In this document: piece after piece, positions 1-8,138 of the stretch
How the letters are laid out: each line of letters opens with the position of its first letter
How positions within the stretch are numbered: the stretch's first letter is position 1
Source: Rhodobacter sp.
GTDB taxonomy: Bacteria; Pseudomonadota; Alphaproteobacteria; Rhodobacterales; Rhodobacteraceae
Assembly: GCA_016704435.1 (NCBI GenBank)
Contig: JADJAB010000001.1
Span: 550,196 to 614,195, forward strand
Direction of reading: 5' to 3'
Length of the DNA stretch: 64,000 bases
Notes under the pieces: model-generated
Told to the model about the DNA's origin: nothing
What the model saw: the letters and a program-made list of their open reading frames with translations, nothing else
The model's database searches: none
Position numbers and translations under genes: made by a program

Positions 1-920
1 GGGGTCAGCACCATCGAGGCCACTTTCAGGTTCTGCTCCAGATGGCTGCGGTTGCGCGCACCGACGATAACGGCGGCTACCGCTGGACGGTCCAGCATGG
101 CGGCAGAGGCCACAGTGGCGATGTCTGTGTCATGCCGGTCGGCGACACGCCGGAGGGTGGCCAGCAGGGCCTGGAACAGATCCCAGCCGCCGAAATCGTC
201 GATGATCAGCTTGTATTTGGTCAGCGAGCGGTTCTCCAGCGGGTGCTGCGGCTCTGGCTGGCCCAGCCAGCGATCACCCAGAAATCCGCCGGCGACCGAG
301 CCATAGCAGAAGATCGCCATGTCATGTGCCAGCGCCGCCGGCACCAATTGCCGTTCGGCACGCGCGTCCAGCAGGCTGTATTGCACCTGCATCGACATCA
401 AAGGCACGCCAGAGCGGATGATCTCGACCGTCCGCGCGGTGTCGAAATTGGTGCCGCCGATCTGCCAGACCTTGCCGTCGCGGCGCAGCTCGTCCAGCCA
501 GCCGATCGCTTCGACATAGCGCGGCACGGCGTAGTCCCACCAGTGGAACTGCACCAGATCGAGCCGGTCCATCCGCAGCCGTTTCAGCGAGGTGTCGACG
601 ATGCCGTGGATGTCGTTGCGCGTCACCGCCGGCAAGGATTCAAGGTCTGGCACCAGCTTGGTGTGGACCTTGATCCGGCCCAGCGCCTCGGCGCCGCGAC
701 GATTGGCGTATTTGGAGCGGAAGGCGCCGATCAGCTCTTCGACGCCAGTGTAGATATCGGCGCAATCGAAGGTGGTGATCCCGGCATCGGCAAAGGCGAT
801 CATGTCCTCGATCTGCTGGGCGGCATCAACCGGGCCATGCCCGCCAGCCAGCTGCCAGCCGCCGCGGATGACGCGGGAAATCTGGTAACCGGGGCGCAGG
901 GTCCGGGTCGGAACGCTCAT
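1..920 (-). CDS. Aldo/keto reductase (3' end cut by window edge)
   Basis: Probable NAD(P)H-dependent aldo/keto reductase; the substrate cannot be told from sequence. From the ATG at 918-920 the frame is open for 306 codons to the window edge, so only a short C-terminal piece is missing (family about 320-340 residues). Visible family signatures are the N-terminal GGWQLAGGHG, ADIYTGVE with the Asp/Tyr region, VHTKLV with the active-site Lys, HWWDYA with the His, and a C-terminal VGARN segment. It is the last gene of a leftward operon; its ATG overlaps the stop of the TIGR04076 gene by ATGA, so translation is probably coupled. Its place beside DUF3830 and a Liv-type transporter suggests a role in catabolism of the imported compound, which is inference. 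Confidence 0.9.
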   Translation of the reverse strand, partial: MSVPTRTLRPGYQISRVIRGGWQLAGGHGPVDAAQQIEDMIAFADAGITTFDCADIYTGVEELIGAFRSKYANRRGAEALGRIKVHTKLVPDLESLPAVTRNDIHGIVDTSLKRLRMDRLDLVQFHWWDYAVPRYVEAIGWLDELRRDGKVWQIGGTNFDTARTVEIIRSGVPLMSMQVQYSLLDARAERQLVPAALAHDMAIFCYGSVAGGFLGDRWLGQPEPQHPLENRSLTKYKLIIDDFGGWDLFQALLATLRRVADRHDTDIATVASAAMLDRPAVAAVIVGARNRSHLEQNLKVASMVLT

Positions 921-1261
921 GTCGGGTCCTTGGGCAGGGGAACGGCGGTGCTGTCGGCATGGCTGAAGCTGCGCTTGCCCAGCCGGGTGATGCGCAGCCG
1001 CGACGGGCAATGCGGATCGGGGCAGGCCACTTCGGCATCTGAGGTCATCCAGTCGTGCGGATGGGTCTGGCGCTGCTTGGCCGGAAGCAGCGGCAGGATC
1101 GCCGACAGCGAGTAGATCGAGAAGCTTTGCCCCGGCGGAAGATGCAGCTGTTCGCCGCGCAACTCGAACCAGTCGCCCACCTCGCCGCAATAGATCCTTG
1201 CGCCCTCCGGGGCGACGATCTCGACCCGCAGGTCGTAAAGCTCGAAACCGTCGTCCATCAT
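917..1261 (-). CDS. TIGR04076 family protein
   Basis: 114-residue cytosolic protein of unknown function that I recognise as TIGR04076-like from FELYDLRVEIVAPEG at the N-terminus, FELRGE and LPPGQSFSIYSL in the middle, and the Cys-containing CPDPHCPSRLRITR near the C-terminus. Two adjacent ATGs (1259-1261 and 1256-1258) could start it; the first overlaps the stop of the DUF3830 gene. It is the third gene of the GntR-led leftward operon. The paired cysteines could bind metal, but I see no complete known metal site. Confidence 0.82.
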   Translation of the reverse strand: MMDDGFELYDLRVEIVAPEGARIYCGEVGDWFELRGEQLHLPPGQSFSIYSLSAILPLLPAKQRQTHPHDWMTSDAEVACPDPHCPSRLRITRLGKRSFSHADSTAVPLPKDPT

Positions 1262-1734
1262 GCCTCCAGCGTGAAAGTGATCTCGCAGGCGCCGGCGCGG
1301 CGGATCCGGGTGCAGGCCTCGGCCAGCGCGGCGCGGTCCTCGGGCAGCACCTGCGCCACCACCGAGCCGGGCAGCCAGCCGATCGGAAAGAACATCCGCG
1401 CGCCGGGGCCGTAAAACAGGCCGATGTCGAAGATCGGGTCGGGATTGCCGCCCCAGACGCGGGCGGGCACATAGGCCAGCACCACGTCGCCCGGCTGCGG
1501 ATGCAAGGTGGCATTCTCGGGCGGCAGGGCGGCGGCATAGTCCGCGCCCGCCAGATGCTGCGGCGGGACCGGGCAGGAAATCTCGGGGCCGGTCCACATC
1601 GCATGCAGACCGGGGATCACGCGCGGGCCGGCAAGATAGGCGGTCAGAAAGGCTGCGTTCGCCGGGGCTTTCTGCGGCAAAAGCACCGCGCGCACCGACA
1701 GCCCATGGGCGGCATCCTGGATCAGAAGTGTCAT
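1258..1734 (-). CDS. DUF3830 family protein (cyclophilin-like fold)
   Basis: 158-residue protein matching the DUF3830 pattern: HAMWTGPEISCPVPP, then PPENATLHPQPGDVVLAY, then GLFYGPGARMFF. The family is predicted to have a cyclophilin-like barrel and has no established activity. Such genes recur next to transporters and amidohydrolase- or oxidoreductase-type catabolic genes. Here it sits between the GntR regulator (stop overlaps its start at 1731-1734) and the TIGR04076 gene. A binding or isomerase-like role for the imported ligand is possible but unproven. Confidence 0.82.
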   Translation of the reverse strand: MTLLIQDAAHGLSVRAVLLPQKAPANAAFLTAYLAGPRVIPGLHAMWTGPEISCPVPPQHLAGADYAAALPPENATLHPQPGDVVLAYVPARVWGGNPDPIFDIGLFYGPGARMFFPIGWLPGSVVAQVLPEDRAALAEACTRIRRAGACEITFTLEA

Positions 1735-2435
1735 GCGGTGCCCCCATCGGCCTGAATCCTGGTGCGCAGAAAGGCGAACGGGCGGCTGATGTCGGCCACC
1801 AGTGCGGCGCGCGCGGCATCGGCATCTCCTTGGTCCAGCGCGGCCAGAATGGCGTGGTGATAGCGGGCTGAATCGCGCTCTCCGGCTTCGGCAAAGACGA
1901 AGATCGCGGCGCGGGTGCAGGGGCCCGATTGCAGCCACAGGCTTTCGATCATCGGCATCAGGATGTCCGATCCGCAGGCGCGGTAGATGGCGAAGTGAAA
2001 CCCCTGGTTCAGCGCCACCTCGCGGTCGACCGAGGTCGCGTCGGCGCCCATGCGCAGCGCCTCCCATTCGACCATCACGCCGCGGATTTCGGCCAGAAGC
2101 TGCGGGGTCATCCGGCTGGCGGCCAAGGCAATCGCCTCGCCCTCGATCAGGATGCGGGCGCGCAGAAGATCGTCCAGCCGCGCCAGCGTGGCCGGCGGCA
2201 CCCGGATGGTGCGGTTGGGCAGCGCCTCCAGCGCCTGTTCGGTGATCAGCCGGCCGATCGCCTCGCGCACCGGCATGGTCGAGGTCATCAGCGCGTCGGC
2301 CAGGGTGCGGATCGTCAGCACCTGCGCCGGCGCGAACCGCCCGCCGATCAGCGCGCGGCGCAACTCGGCATAGACCCGGTCCTGAACCGTTTCCCGCCCC
2401 ACTGGCGCCAGACCCACGCTCGGCTCTTCGGCCAT
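1731..2435 (-). CDS. GntR family transcriptional regulator, FCD (FadR) subfamily
   Basis: 234-residue DNA-binding regulator. Residues about 10-80 form the winged helix-turn-helix (IRTLADALMTSTMPVREAIG, then NRTIRVPP in the wing). Residues about 90-220 form the all-helical FCD ligand domain, with the conserved NQGFHFAIYRAC helix and YHHAILAALDQGD, whose histidines usually bind metal or a carboxylate ligand. It is first in the leftward operon and diverges from the Liv-type transporter across a 90-bp gap that carries TGTGATCA boxes, so it most likely controls both directions in response to the transported or catabolised compound. Confidence 0.93.
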   Translation of the reverse strand: MAEEPSVGLAPVGRETVQDRVYAELRRALIGGRFAPAQVLTIRTLADALMTSTMPVREAIGRLITEQALEALPNRTIRVPPATLARLDDLLRARILIEGEAIALAASRMTPQLLAEIRGVMVEWEALRMGADATSVDREVALNQGFHFAIYRACGSDILMPMIESLWLQSGPCTRAAIFVFAEAGERDSARYHHAILAALDQGDADAARAALVADISRPFAFLRTRIQADGGTA

Positions 2436-2479
2436 CGCCCCTCACGAATCGACTTGTCGGGTCGAGTAGACGTTCATAG

Positions 2480-2504
2480 TGTGATCAAATCAAGTGTGAT
2501 CACA
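2480..2504. promoter_or_regulatory. Candidate GntR operator pair in the divergent promoter
   Basis: TGTGATCA occurs at 2480-2487 and again at 2495-2502, 15 bp apart. The second copy extends to the perfect 10-bp palindrome TGTGATCACA (2495-2504). The gap between the GntR start (2435) and the livG-like start (2526) is otherwise featureless. FCD-type GntR proteins bind short palindromes with a TGNNNNNCA-like core, so these are the best operator candidates. The assignment to this regulator is inferred from position. Confidence 0.6.
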
Positions 2505-2525
2505 GATCAAACACCCGAGGCCGCA

Positions 2526-3290
2526 ATGCCACCCGTGCTGGAGGCGCAGAATCTGACCAAACGCTTCGGCGGCCTGACCGCGGTGCAGGCCATGTCGATC
2601 ACGGTGGCCGAGGGCGAAATCCTGGGCCTGATCGGTCCGAACGGTGCGGGCAAGACCACGATGTTCGACCTGTTGGCGGGCTCGGTCCAGCCGACCTCGG
2701 GCGCGATCCGGCTGCGCGGGCGCGATGTGGCGGGGCAGCCTGCGCATCTGCGGCTGAAGCAGGGCATGGGGCGGACGTTCCAGATCCGCGCCCCTTCTCC
2801 GGAATTGACGCTGATGGAGAATATGCTGCTGTCGCGGCAGGACCAAAGCGGCGAGCGGCTCTGGGCGAACTTCACCGCCCTTGGCCGGGTCCGCGCCGAA
2901 GAACGCAGCGCGCGCGACAAGGCGCACGAGGTGCTGGACATGCTGCTGCTGGACCGTCTGGCCGACGAACCGGCGCGGGTGCTGTCGGGCGGTCAGCGCA
3001 AACTGCTGGAATTGGCCCGCGTGCTGATGGCCGACCCTTCGGTGATCTTGCTGGACGAACCGGCAGCCGGGGTGAACGCCAGCCTGCTGGAAACCATCAT
3101 CGACCGCATCCGCGAGATCAACGCCCGCGGCGTCACCTTCCTGTTGATCGAGCACAACATCGACATGGTGTCGCGGCTGTGCCACCGGGTGATGGTAATG
3201 GCCTCGGGCGCGCTGTTGTGCGAGGGCAGCCCGGAAGAGGTTGCCCGCGATCCACGGGTGATCGAGGCCTATCTCGGGGGCGCCGGATGA
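2526..3290 (+). CDS. livG: Branched-chain amino acid-type ABC transporter ATP-binding protein (LivG-like)
   Basis: 254-residue ATPase of a HAAT/Liv-class importer. Walker A is GPNGAGKTT (about residues 36-44), the signature is LSGGQRKLLELAR, and Walker B is VILLDEPAAG, followed by LIEHNIDMV with the switch His. The start is the ATG at 2526; the long upstream extension of the frame lies in the operator region and antisense to the regulator. It heads a five-gene rightward operon with ATGA overlaps between every pair. The substrate need not be an amino acid, since Liv-class systems in this group carry many amides and organic acids. Confidence 0.95.
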   Translation: MPPVLEAQNLTKRFGGLTAVQAMSITVAEGEILGLIGPNGAGKTTMFDLLAGSVQPTSGAIRLRGRDVAGQPAHLRLKQGMGRTFQIRAPSPELTLMENMLLSRQDQSGERLWANFTALGRVRAEERSARDKAHEVLDMLLLDRLADEPARVLSGGQRKLLELARVLMADPSVILLDEPAAGVNASLLETIIDRIREINARGVTFLLIEHNIDMVSRLCHRVMVMASGALLCEGSPEEVARDPRVIEAYLGGAG

Positions 3291-4012
3291 CCGCGATATT
3301 GCAGGTGCGCGACCTCGTGGCGGGCTATGAGCCGGGGCTGGACATCGTGCGCGGCTGCTCGATCCGCGCCGACACACAGGAAATCGTCGTGATCCTGGGG
3401 CCCAACGGTGCAGGAAAGTCCAGCCTGATCAAAGCTATAGCCGGGCTTGTGCCGGTCACCGGCGGGCAGGTCTTGCTGGACGGGCAGGACATCACGGCAA
3501 CGCCTGCCCATCTGATGGTGCGGCGCGGGCTGGCCTTCGTGCCGCAGACCGACAACATCTTTCCGCTGCTGACGGTCGAGGAAAACCTGCGGGTGGCCGG
3601 CGGCCTCCCCCCCCGCCCCGAGAGCGCCCCGCGCATCGACCCGATGTTCGCCCTGTTCCCCGACCTTGCCCGCCAGCGCCGCCTGCCGGCCGGCAGCCTG
3701 TCGGGCGGACAGCGGCAGATGCTGGCGGTGGCCCGCGCGCTGATCGTGCATCCGCGCGTGCTGATGCTGGACGAACCCTCGGCAGGCCTGTCGCCCAAGT
3801 TCGTCGAGATGGTCTTTGCCCGGCTGGCCGAGATTCGCCGCAGCGGCCTGACCATCGTGCTGGTGGAACAGAACGCCAAGGCCGCGCTGTCCATCGGCGA
3901 CCGCGCCTATGTGCTGGTCGAGGGCCGCGCGGCGCATGAAGGCCCGGCCCGCAGCCTGTGGGACGATCCGGTGATTGCCGAGCTTTACCTGGGCCAGCGG
4001 AGGGCGTCATGA
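3287..4012 (+). CDS. livF: Branched-chain amino acid-type ABC transporter ATP-binding protein (LivF-like)
   Basis: 241-residue second ATPase of the importer. Walker A is GPNGAGKSS, the signature LSGGQRQMLAVARAL, and Walker B VLMLDEPSAG, with LVEQNAKAAL holding the LivF-type Gln in place of the LivG His. The ATG at 3287 overlaps the livG-like stop (ATGA). The frame also opens further upstream, but that extension overlaps livG and lacks family similarity. It pairs with the LivG-like ATPase as a heterodimer. Confidence 0.95.
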   Translation: MTAILQVRDLVAGYEPGLDIVRGCSIRADTQEIVVILGPNGAGKSSLIKAIAGLVPVTGGQVLLDGQDITATPAHLMVRRGLAFVPQTDNIFPLLTVEENLRVAGGLPPRPESAPRIDPMFALFPDLARQRRLPAGSLSGGQRQMLAVARALIVHPRVLMLDEPSAGLSPKFVEMVFARLAEIRRSGLTIVLVEQNAKAALSIGDRAYVLVEGRAAHEGPARSLWDDPVIAELYLGQRRAS

Positions 4013-4917
4013 ACCTGCAATTCCTGGCCGACGGGCTGATCACCGGCTCGCTGATCGGACTGGGCGCGATCGGCGTCACCCTTACCTATTCGATCCTGCG
4101 GTTTTCCAACTTCGCCCATGGCGACCTGATGGCCTGGGGGGCCTATGCCGCGCTCACGCTGCTGGGGCTGATCTCGGCCCTTGTCGGTAGCGTCGCACCG
4201 ATAGGCGTGCTGTCCTTCGGCTGGCCGCTGATCCTGGCGGCGGGCCTGTCGATGGCGCTGGTCGGCGGCATGGCGCTGGTGCTGGACTGGCTGTTGTTTG
4301 CGCGGCTGCGGGCGAAGGGGCAGGCGATCATCGTGGTGATGGCGTCTTTCGGCGCGTCAATGGCGCTGCGCAGCCTGCTGGAGTTCATCTTCACCTCGAA
4401 GCCCGCCTATTTCAGCCGGGCGATCCAGATGGCGATGCCGGTCGGGCTTGGCATCCGCGTCACGCCGGATCAGATCGTGCTGCTGCTGGTCACCCTTGCG
4501 CTGGTGGTCGCGATGCATCTGTTCATGGAGCGCAGCCAGACCGGGCGCGAGATGCGGGCCTATTCGCAGAACCCCGCCCTGGCGCGGGTGGTCGGCATCG
4601 ACGTGGCGCGGATCGTGCGCGCGACCTGGATGATCGGTGGCGGACTGGCCTGTGCGGCGGGGGTGATGGTCGGCATCCTGGTGCAGATACGGCCGCTGAT
4701 GGGCCTGGACATGCTGCTGCCGATGTTCGCGGCGGCGATCCTTGGCGGCATCGGCTCGATCCCCGGGGCGGTGCTGGCGGGGCTGATCATCGGCCTGTCG
4801 GAAAGTGCCGCGGTGCAACTGGTGGGGGCCGAATGGCGCGCGGGCGTCGCCTTCGCGATCCTGATGGGCGTGCTGTTGATCCGCCCCACCGGGTTGTTCG
4901 GAGTGGCCGAGAGATGA
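4009..4917 (+). CDS. livH: Branched-chain amino acid-type ABC transporter permease (LivH-like)
   Basis: 302-residue inner-membrane permease with about eight hydrophobic segments. It has the LivH hallmarks: GSLIGLGAIGVTLTYSILRFSNFAHGD at the N-terminus (residues about 11-35), NPALARVVGIDVARI in the cytoplasmic coupling loop, and FAAAILGGIGSIPGAVLAGL near the C-terminus. The start overlaps the LivF stop by ATGA. No periplasmic binding protein gene is nearby in the window. Confidence 0.94.
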   Translation: MNLQFLADGLITGSLIGLGAIGVTLTYSILRFSNFAHGDLMAWGAYAALTLLGLISALVGSVAPIGVLSFGWPLILAAGLSMALVGGMALVLDWLLFARLRAKGQAIIVVMASFGASMALRSLLEFIFTSKPAYFSRAIQMAMPVGLGIRVTPDQIVLLLVTLALVVAMHLFMERSQTGREMRAYSQNPALARVVGIDVARIVRATWMIGGGLACAAGVMVGILVQIRPLMGLDMLLPMFAAAILGGIGSIPGAVLAGLIIGLSESAAVQLVGAEWRAGVAFAILMGVLLIRPTGLFGVAER

Positions 4918-5843
4918 TCGACCTTCTCGGCTATGGCGCTTTCTTCCTGTCCACCGCGCTGATCCTGGGGATCATTACCCTTGGGCTGAACCTGCAATGG
5001 GGGCTGACCGGGCTGTTCAATGTCGGCATCGCCGGGTTCGTGGCGATCGGGGCCTATACCTCGGCCATCCTGACCACGCCCGAGACCGCCGACCGGATCG
5101 GCGGGTTCGGCTGGCCGATGCTGGCGGGTTGGGCGGCGGCGATGGCGGTAACGGGGCTGGCCGCGGCGCTGACCGGGTTCGCGACCCTGCGGCTGAAGGC
5201 AGACTACCTGGCCATCACCACCTTCGGCGTTGCCGTTGTCATGCAACTGGTGGCGCTGAACGCCCAGTCCCTGACCGGCGGTCCCTTTGGCGTTGCCTTC
5301 ATCCCGCGCCCGATGGCCGGGCTGGCCGACACCCCGGTCGCCTTCAACTTCGCCAATCTCGCCGTAGTCATCGCGGTGACGCTGGCGGTCTACCTGGCGC
5401 TGGAGCATCTGTCCCGCAGCCCCTGGGGCCGGGTTCTGCGCGCCTTGCGCGAGGATGAGCGCGCCGCGATCAGCCTGGGAAAGAGCGCGCGCAGCTACCG
5501 GATTCAGGCCTTTGCGGTGGGCGGCGCGGTGATGGGGCTGGGCGGAGCCGTTCAGGCGCATTTCATCGGCTTCATCGCGCCGAACAACTATCTTCCTACC
5601 CTGACCTTCCAGATCTGGGCCATGCTGATGGTCGGCGGCAGCGGATCGAACCGCGGGGCCCTGCTGGGAACGGTGGTAGTCTGGGCGATCTGGGTCGGCG
5701 CGGGGGCGTTTTCCTCGGCCATGGTGCCGACGGACTGGCAGGCGCGCACTGCGTCGCTGCAGATCGTGGCGATCGGCGTGATGCTTTGCCTCATCCTGCT
5801 GCTGCGGCCCGCGGGCTTCTTCGGCGGGCGACGGAAAAGATGA
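4914..5843 (+). CDS. livM: Branched-chain amino acid-type ABC transporter permease (LivM-like)
   Basis: 309-residue inner-membrane permease, partner of the LivH-like protein. Recognisable segments are ITLGLNLQWGLTGLFNVGIAGFVAIGAY near the N-terminus, LRLKADYLAITTFG, and ALREDERAAISLGKSARSYRIQAFAVG, the LivM coupling region, followed by MLMVGGSGSNRGALLGT. The ATG at 4914 overlaps the livH stop, and its own stop overlaps the FAD oxidoreductase start. Confidence 0.94.
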   Translation: MIDLLGYGAFFLSTALILGIITLGLNLQWGLTGLFNVGIAGFVAIGAYTSAILTTPETADRIGGFGWPMLAGWAAAMAVTGLAAALTGFATLRLKADYLAITTFGVAVVMQLVALNAQSLTGGPFGVAFIPRPMAGLADTPVAFNFANLAVVIAVTLAVYLALEHLSRSPWGRVLRALREDERAAISLGKSARSYRIQAFAVGGAVMGLGGAVQAHFIGFIAPNNYLPTLTFQIWAMLMVGGSGSNRGALLGTVVVWAIWVGAGAFSSAMVPTDWQARTASLQIVAIGVMLCLILLLRPAGFFGGRRKR

Positions 5844-7129
5844 ACGCAGACCCCGCCACGCTCTGGCACGCGACAGCCGCAGCCGGGACGCGCTACCCGG
5901 CGGCCTGCGGCGAAAGCGAGACCGACCTGCTGGTGATCGGCGGCGGTTTCGCCGGGCTTTCCGCCGCCCTTCACGCGGCAGAGGCGGGCCTGCGCGTCAC
6001 CCTGCTGGAGGCAGAGCGGATCGCCTGGGGTGCTTCTGGCCGCAATGCGGGTTTTGTGGTGCCGAACTTCGCCAAGGTCGACCCCGAGGCCGTCGTGGCC
6101 CGGCTTGGCCCGGACCGGGGCGCCGCCCTGAACCGCTTTGCCGCCGAAAGCGCCGATCTGGTCTTTGACCTGATCCGCCGCCACTCCATCGCCTGCGATG
6201 CCTGCCAGTCCGGCTGGATCCAGCCCGCCCATTCCGCCGAAGCCCTTGCCCGCAGCCAGTCACGGGCCCGCCAATGGCAGGCCTTGGGCCGCCCGGTCGA
6301 GATTCTGGACCGCGCGGCCGTCGAAGAGCTGACCGGCGCCATAGGCTATCGGGGCGGCTGGATCGACCGCTCCGCAGGAGTGCTGAACCCGGTCGGCTTT
6401 GCCCGCGGTCTGGCGCGCGCGGCCTCGGCGGCCGGAGCGACCCTGCACGAGGAAAGCCCGGTGATCAGCCTTGTGCAACAGGGCGCGGGCTGGCTGGCCG
6501 CGACGGGAGCGGCCCGGATTTCTGCGCCGCGCGTCGTGCTGGCGACCAATGCGCATGTCGGCGGCCTCTTGCCCGGACTGGCGCGCAGCTTCTTTCCGCT
6601 GAAGGTGTTCCAGATCGCCACCGAACCTTTGCCGGCCTCGGTGCGGCATAGGCTCTTGCCCGGTGACCAATGCGTGTCAGACACCAGGCGCAACCTCTTT
6701 ACCTTTCGCTTCGATGCCGACAACCGGCTGATCACCGGCGGAATGCACTTTCTGGGCCCTGGCGCCGATCGGCGCGTGCCGCACGCCATTCACCGGCGCA
6801 TGGCACGGATGCTGGGCTTGCCCGACCTGCCGCCGCTGGCTCATGCCTGGTCGGGCATCGCCTCGGTCATGCCGGATTTCCTGCCGGCGCTGGCCGATAT
6901 CGCACCCGGCCTGACCGCCGGATTCGCCTGCAACGGGCGCGGGATCGCGATGACGATCCGGCTGGGCAGGGAGCTGGCGCAATGGGCGCAAGGCGCTCCT
7001 CTGGCCGATCTTTCGGTGCCAAGCCGCAAGATTTCCCCCATCGTGCTGCACGGCCTGATGCAACACGCGCCGCAGGCGCTGCTGCCGGTTTCGATCCTGC
7101 GCGACCGGCTGGACGACCGGAAGCCCTGA
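5840..7129 (+). CDS. FAD-dependent oxidoreductase (DAO family, PuuB/OrdL-like)
   Basis: 429-residue flavoenzyme of the D-amino acid oxidase fold. The dinucleotide-binding LLVIGGGFAGLSAALHAAEAG lies at about residues 30-50, followed by WGASGRNAGFVVPNF and, near the C-terminus, GFACNGRGIAMT, as in gamma-glutamylputrescine-oxidase-like enzymes. It probably oxidises an amine or amino acid C-N bond. It is the last gene of the Liv operon (start overlaps the livM stop), so its substrate is likely what the transporter brings in. The exact substrate is unknown. Confidence 0.9.
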   Translation: MNADPATLWHATAAAGTRYPAACGESETDLLVIGGGFAGLSAALHAAEAGLRVTLLEAERIAWGASGRNAGFVVPNFAKVDPEAVVARLGPDRGAALNRFAAESADLVFDLIRRHSIACDACQSGWIQPAHSAEALARSQSRARQWQALGRPVEILDRAAVEELTGAIGYRGGWIDRSAGVLNPVGFARGLARAASAAGATLHEESPVISLVQQGAGWLAATGAARISAPRVVLATNAHVGGLLPGLARSFFPLKVFQIATEPLPASVRHRLLPGDQCVSDTRRNLFTFRFDADNRLITGGMHFLGPGADRRVPHAIHRRMARMLGLPDLPPLAHAWSGIASVMPDFLPALADIAPGLTAGFACNGRGIAMTIRLGRELAQWAQGAPLADLSVPSRKISPIVLHGLMQHAPQALLPVSILRDRLDDRKP

Positions 7130-7366
7130 GCGCCCGGCAGGATTGCCGGCCGATGGGCGCGCCCACCCCATAGCGGTGAAATAGTCAAGATATTGTAATA
7201 CCACACATTTTCTTGAGTCGCGGCGAAGGAATCGGATCCTTTTAGTCTCTTTCTATGTTTGACAGCCCCCACCGCTTACGGGCGGTTAAGACCGACGATG
7301 TTCTCTGGATGCGGGTGTGACCGGGGAGATTTCCCCGAAACGGGTGACCAGGGGAAAGGGTGTACC
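7130..7366. other. Intergenic region upstream of the exopolysaccharide locus
   Basis: 237 bp with a locally AT-richer stretch (about 7180-7260, including TAGTCAAGATATTGTAATACC and TTTTAGTCTCTTTCTATG). This compositional dip is the likeliest place for the promoter of the downstream exopolysaccharide genes. I see no convincing -35/-10 pair, hairpin or small ORF. Confidence 0.35.
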
Positions 7367-7858
7367 ATGGCAATTGCATGGGGCTGGGGTCGGGCTGTTC
7401 GTTCGATGGCACGGGGGATATCAGCAGGTCTGACCCTTGGCGCGCTGCTTCTGCCGGCGCTGACCGCGCAGGTGGCGCAGGCGGCCGGGGGGAACCAGAT
7501 CGTCGTAATCTCGAACGATCGCGGCGGGCTGATCGGGCAGCGCAGCAAGGAAGTGCGCGCCCTGCGTGACGGTGGCCAGGTGGTCGAGTTGCGGGGCAAG
7601 TGCATTTCGGCATGCACCATGTACCTCGCCCTGCCCAACGCCTGCGTGTCACGGTCGGCGGTGTTCGGCTTTCACGGGCCAAGCTGGTATGGTCGCCCCC
7701 TGTCGGAGGCAGAGTTCGAGCACTGGTCGCAACTGATGGCAAACCATTACCGTGAGCCGTTGCGCAGCTGGTATCTGAAGACCGCCCGCTATCGGATCAA
7801 CGGTTACTACACCCTCAGCGGGGCAGAGCTTGTCAGGATGGGCTATGCGCCATGCTGA
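7367..7858 (+). CDS. Secreted ClpP/crotonase-like protein of the exopolysaccharide locus
   Basis: 163 residues with an N-terminal signal peptide (hydrophobic stretch to about residue 42, with ALTAQVAQAA before the likely cleavage site). The mature part resembles periplasmic ClpP-like proteins (COG3904 type). After the strand IVVISNDRGGLIG come VELRGKCISACTMYL, where the Ser of SAC occupies the nucleophile position, and FGFHGPSWYGRPLS with a candidate catalytic His. The ATG at 7367 follows GGGGAAAGGG; the frame opens upstream but without a ribosome site. The role is unknown; proximity suggests polysaccharide export or its quality control. Cys pairs could form a disulfide. Confidence 0.72.
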   Translation: MAIAWGWGRAVRSMARGISAGLTLGALLLPALTAQVAQAAGGNQIVVISNDRGGLIGQRSKEVRALRDGGQVVELRGKCISACTMYLALPNACVSRSAVFGFHGPSWYGRPLSEAEFEHWSQLMANHYREPLRSWYLKTARYRINGYYTLSGAELVRMGYAPC

Positions 7859-8138
7859 GGCCCTGACCCAGGTCGGCGTGGCGTGATCGCGGGCCGCCCC
7901 CGGTCCTGTCGGCAGGGTGGGAAGACCGGGGCTTGCCAGTCGAAATGCATGGTGGCGGACGGCGTCACCGATGGAACACCGGCGAACCGGCTGCCAGCCG
8001 CCCGGTCAAACCGGCAAATGCACCCTGCGGCTGGTCGAAGGCAAAACGATGATGTAGAAGGGTAGGAGTAGTCCGTCAGCTGATCGGCGTGATCCCTGGT
8101 CGGGGCGGTGCAGGATTCTTTCTTCAGAGGGTGCGCCA
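7859..8138. other. Intergenic region, no recognised gene
   Basis: 280 bp between the ClpP-like gene and the small YjbE-like gene. It has a slight compositional change near 8030-8070 (ACGATGATGTAGAAGGG) that could host a promoter. I see no coding potential, strong hairpin or repeat. Confidence 0.3.
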
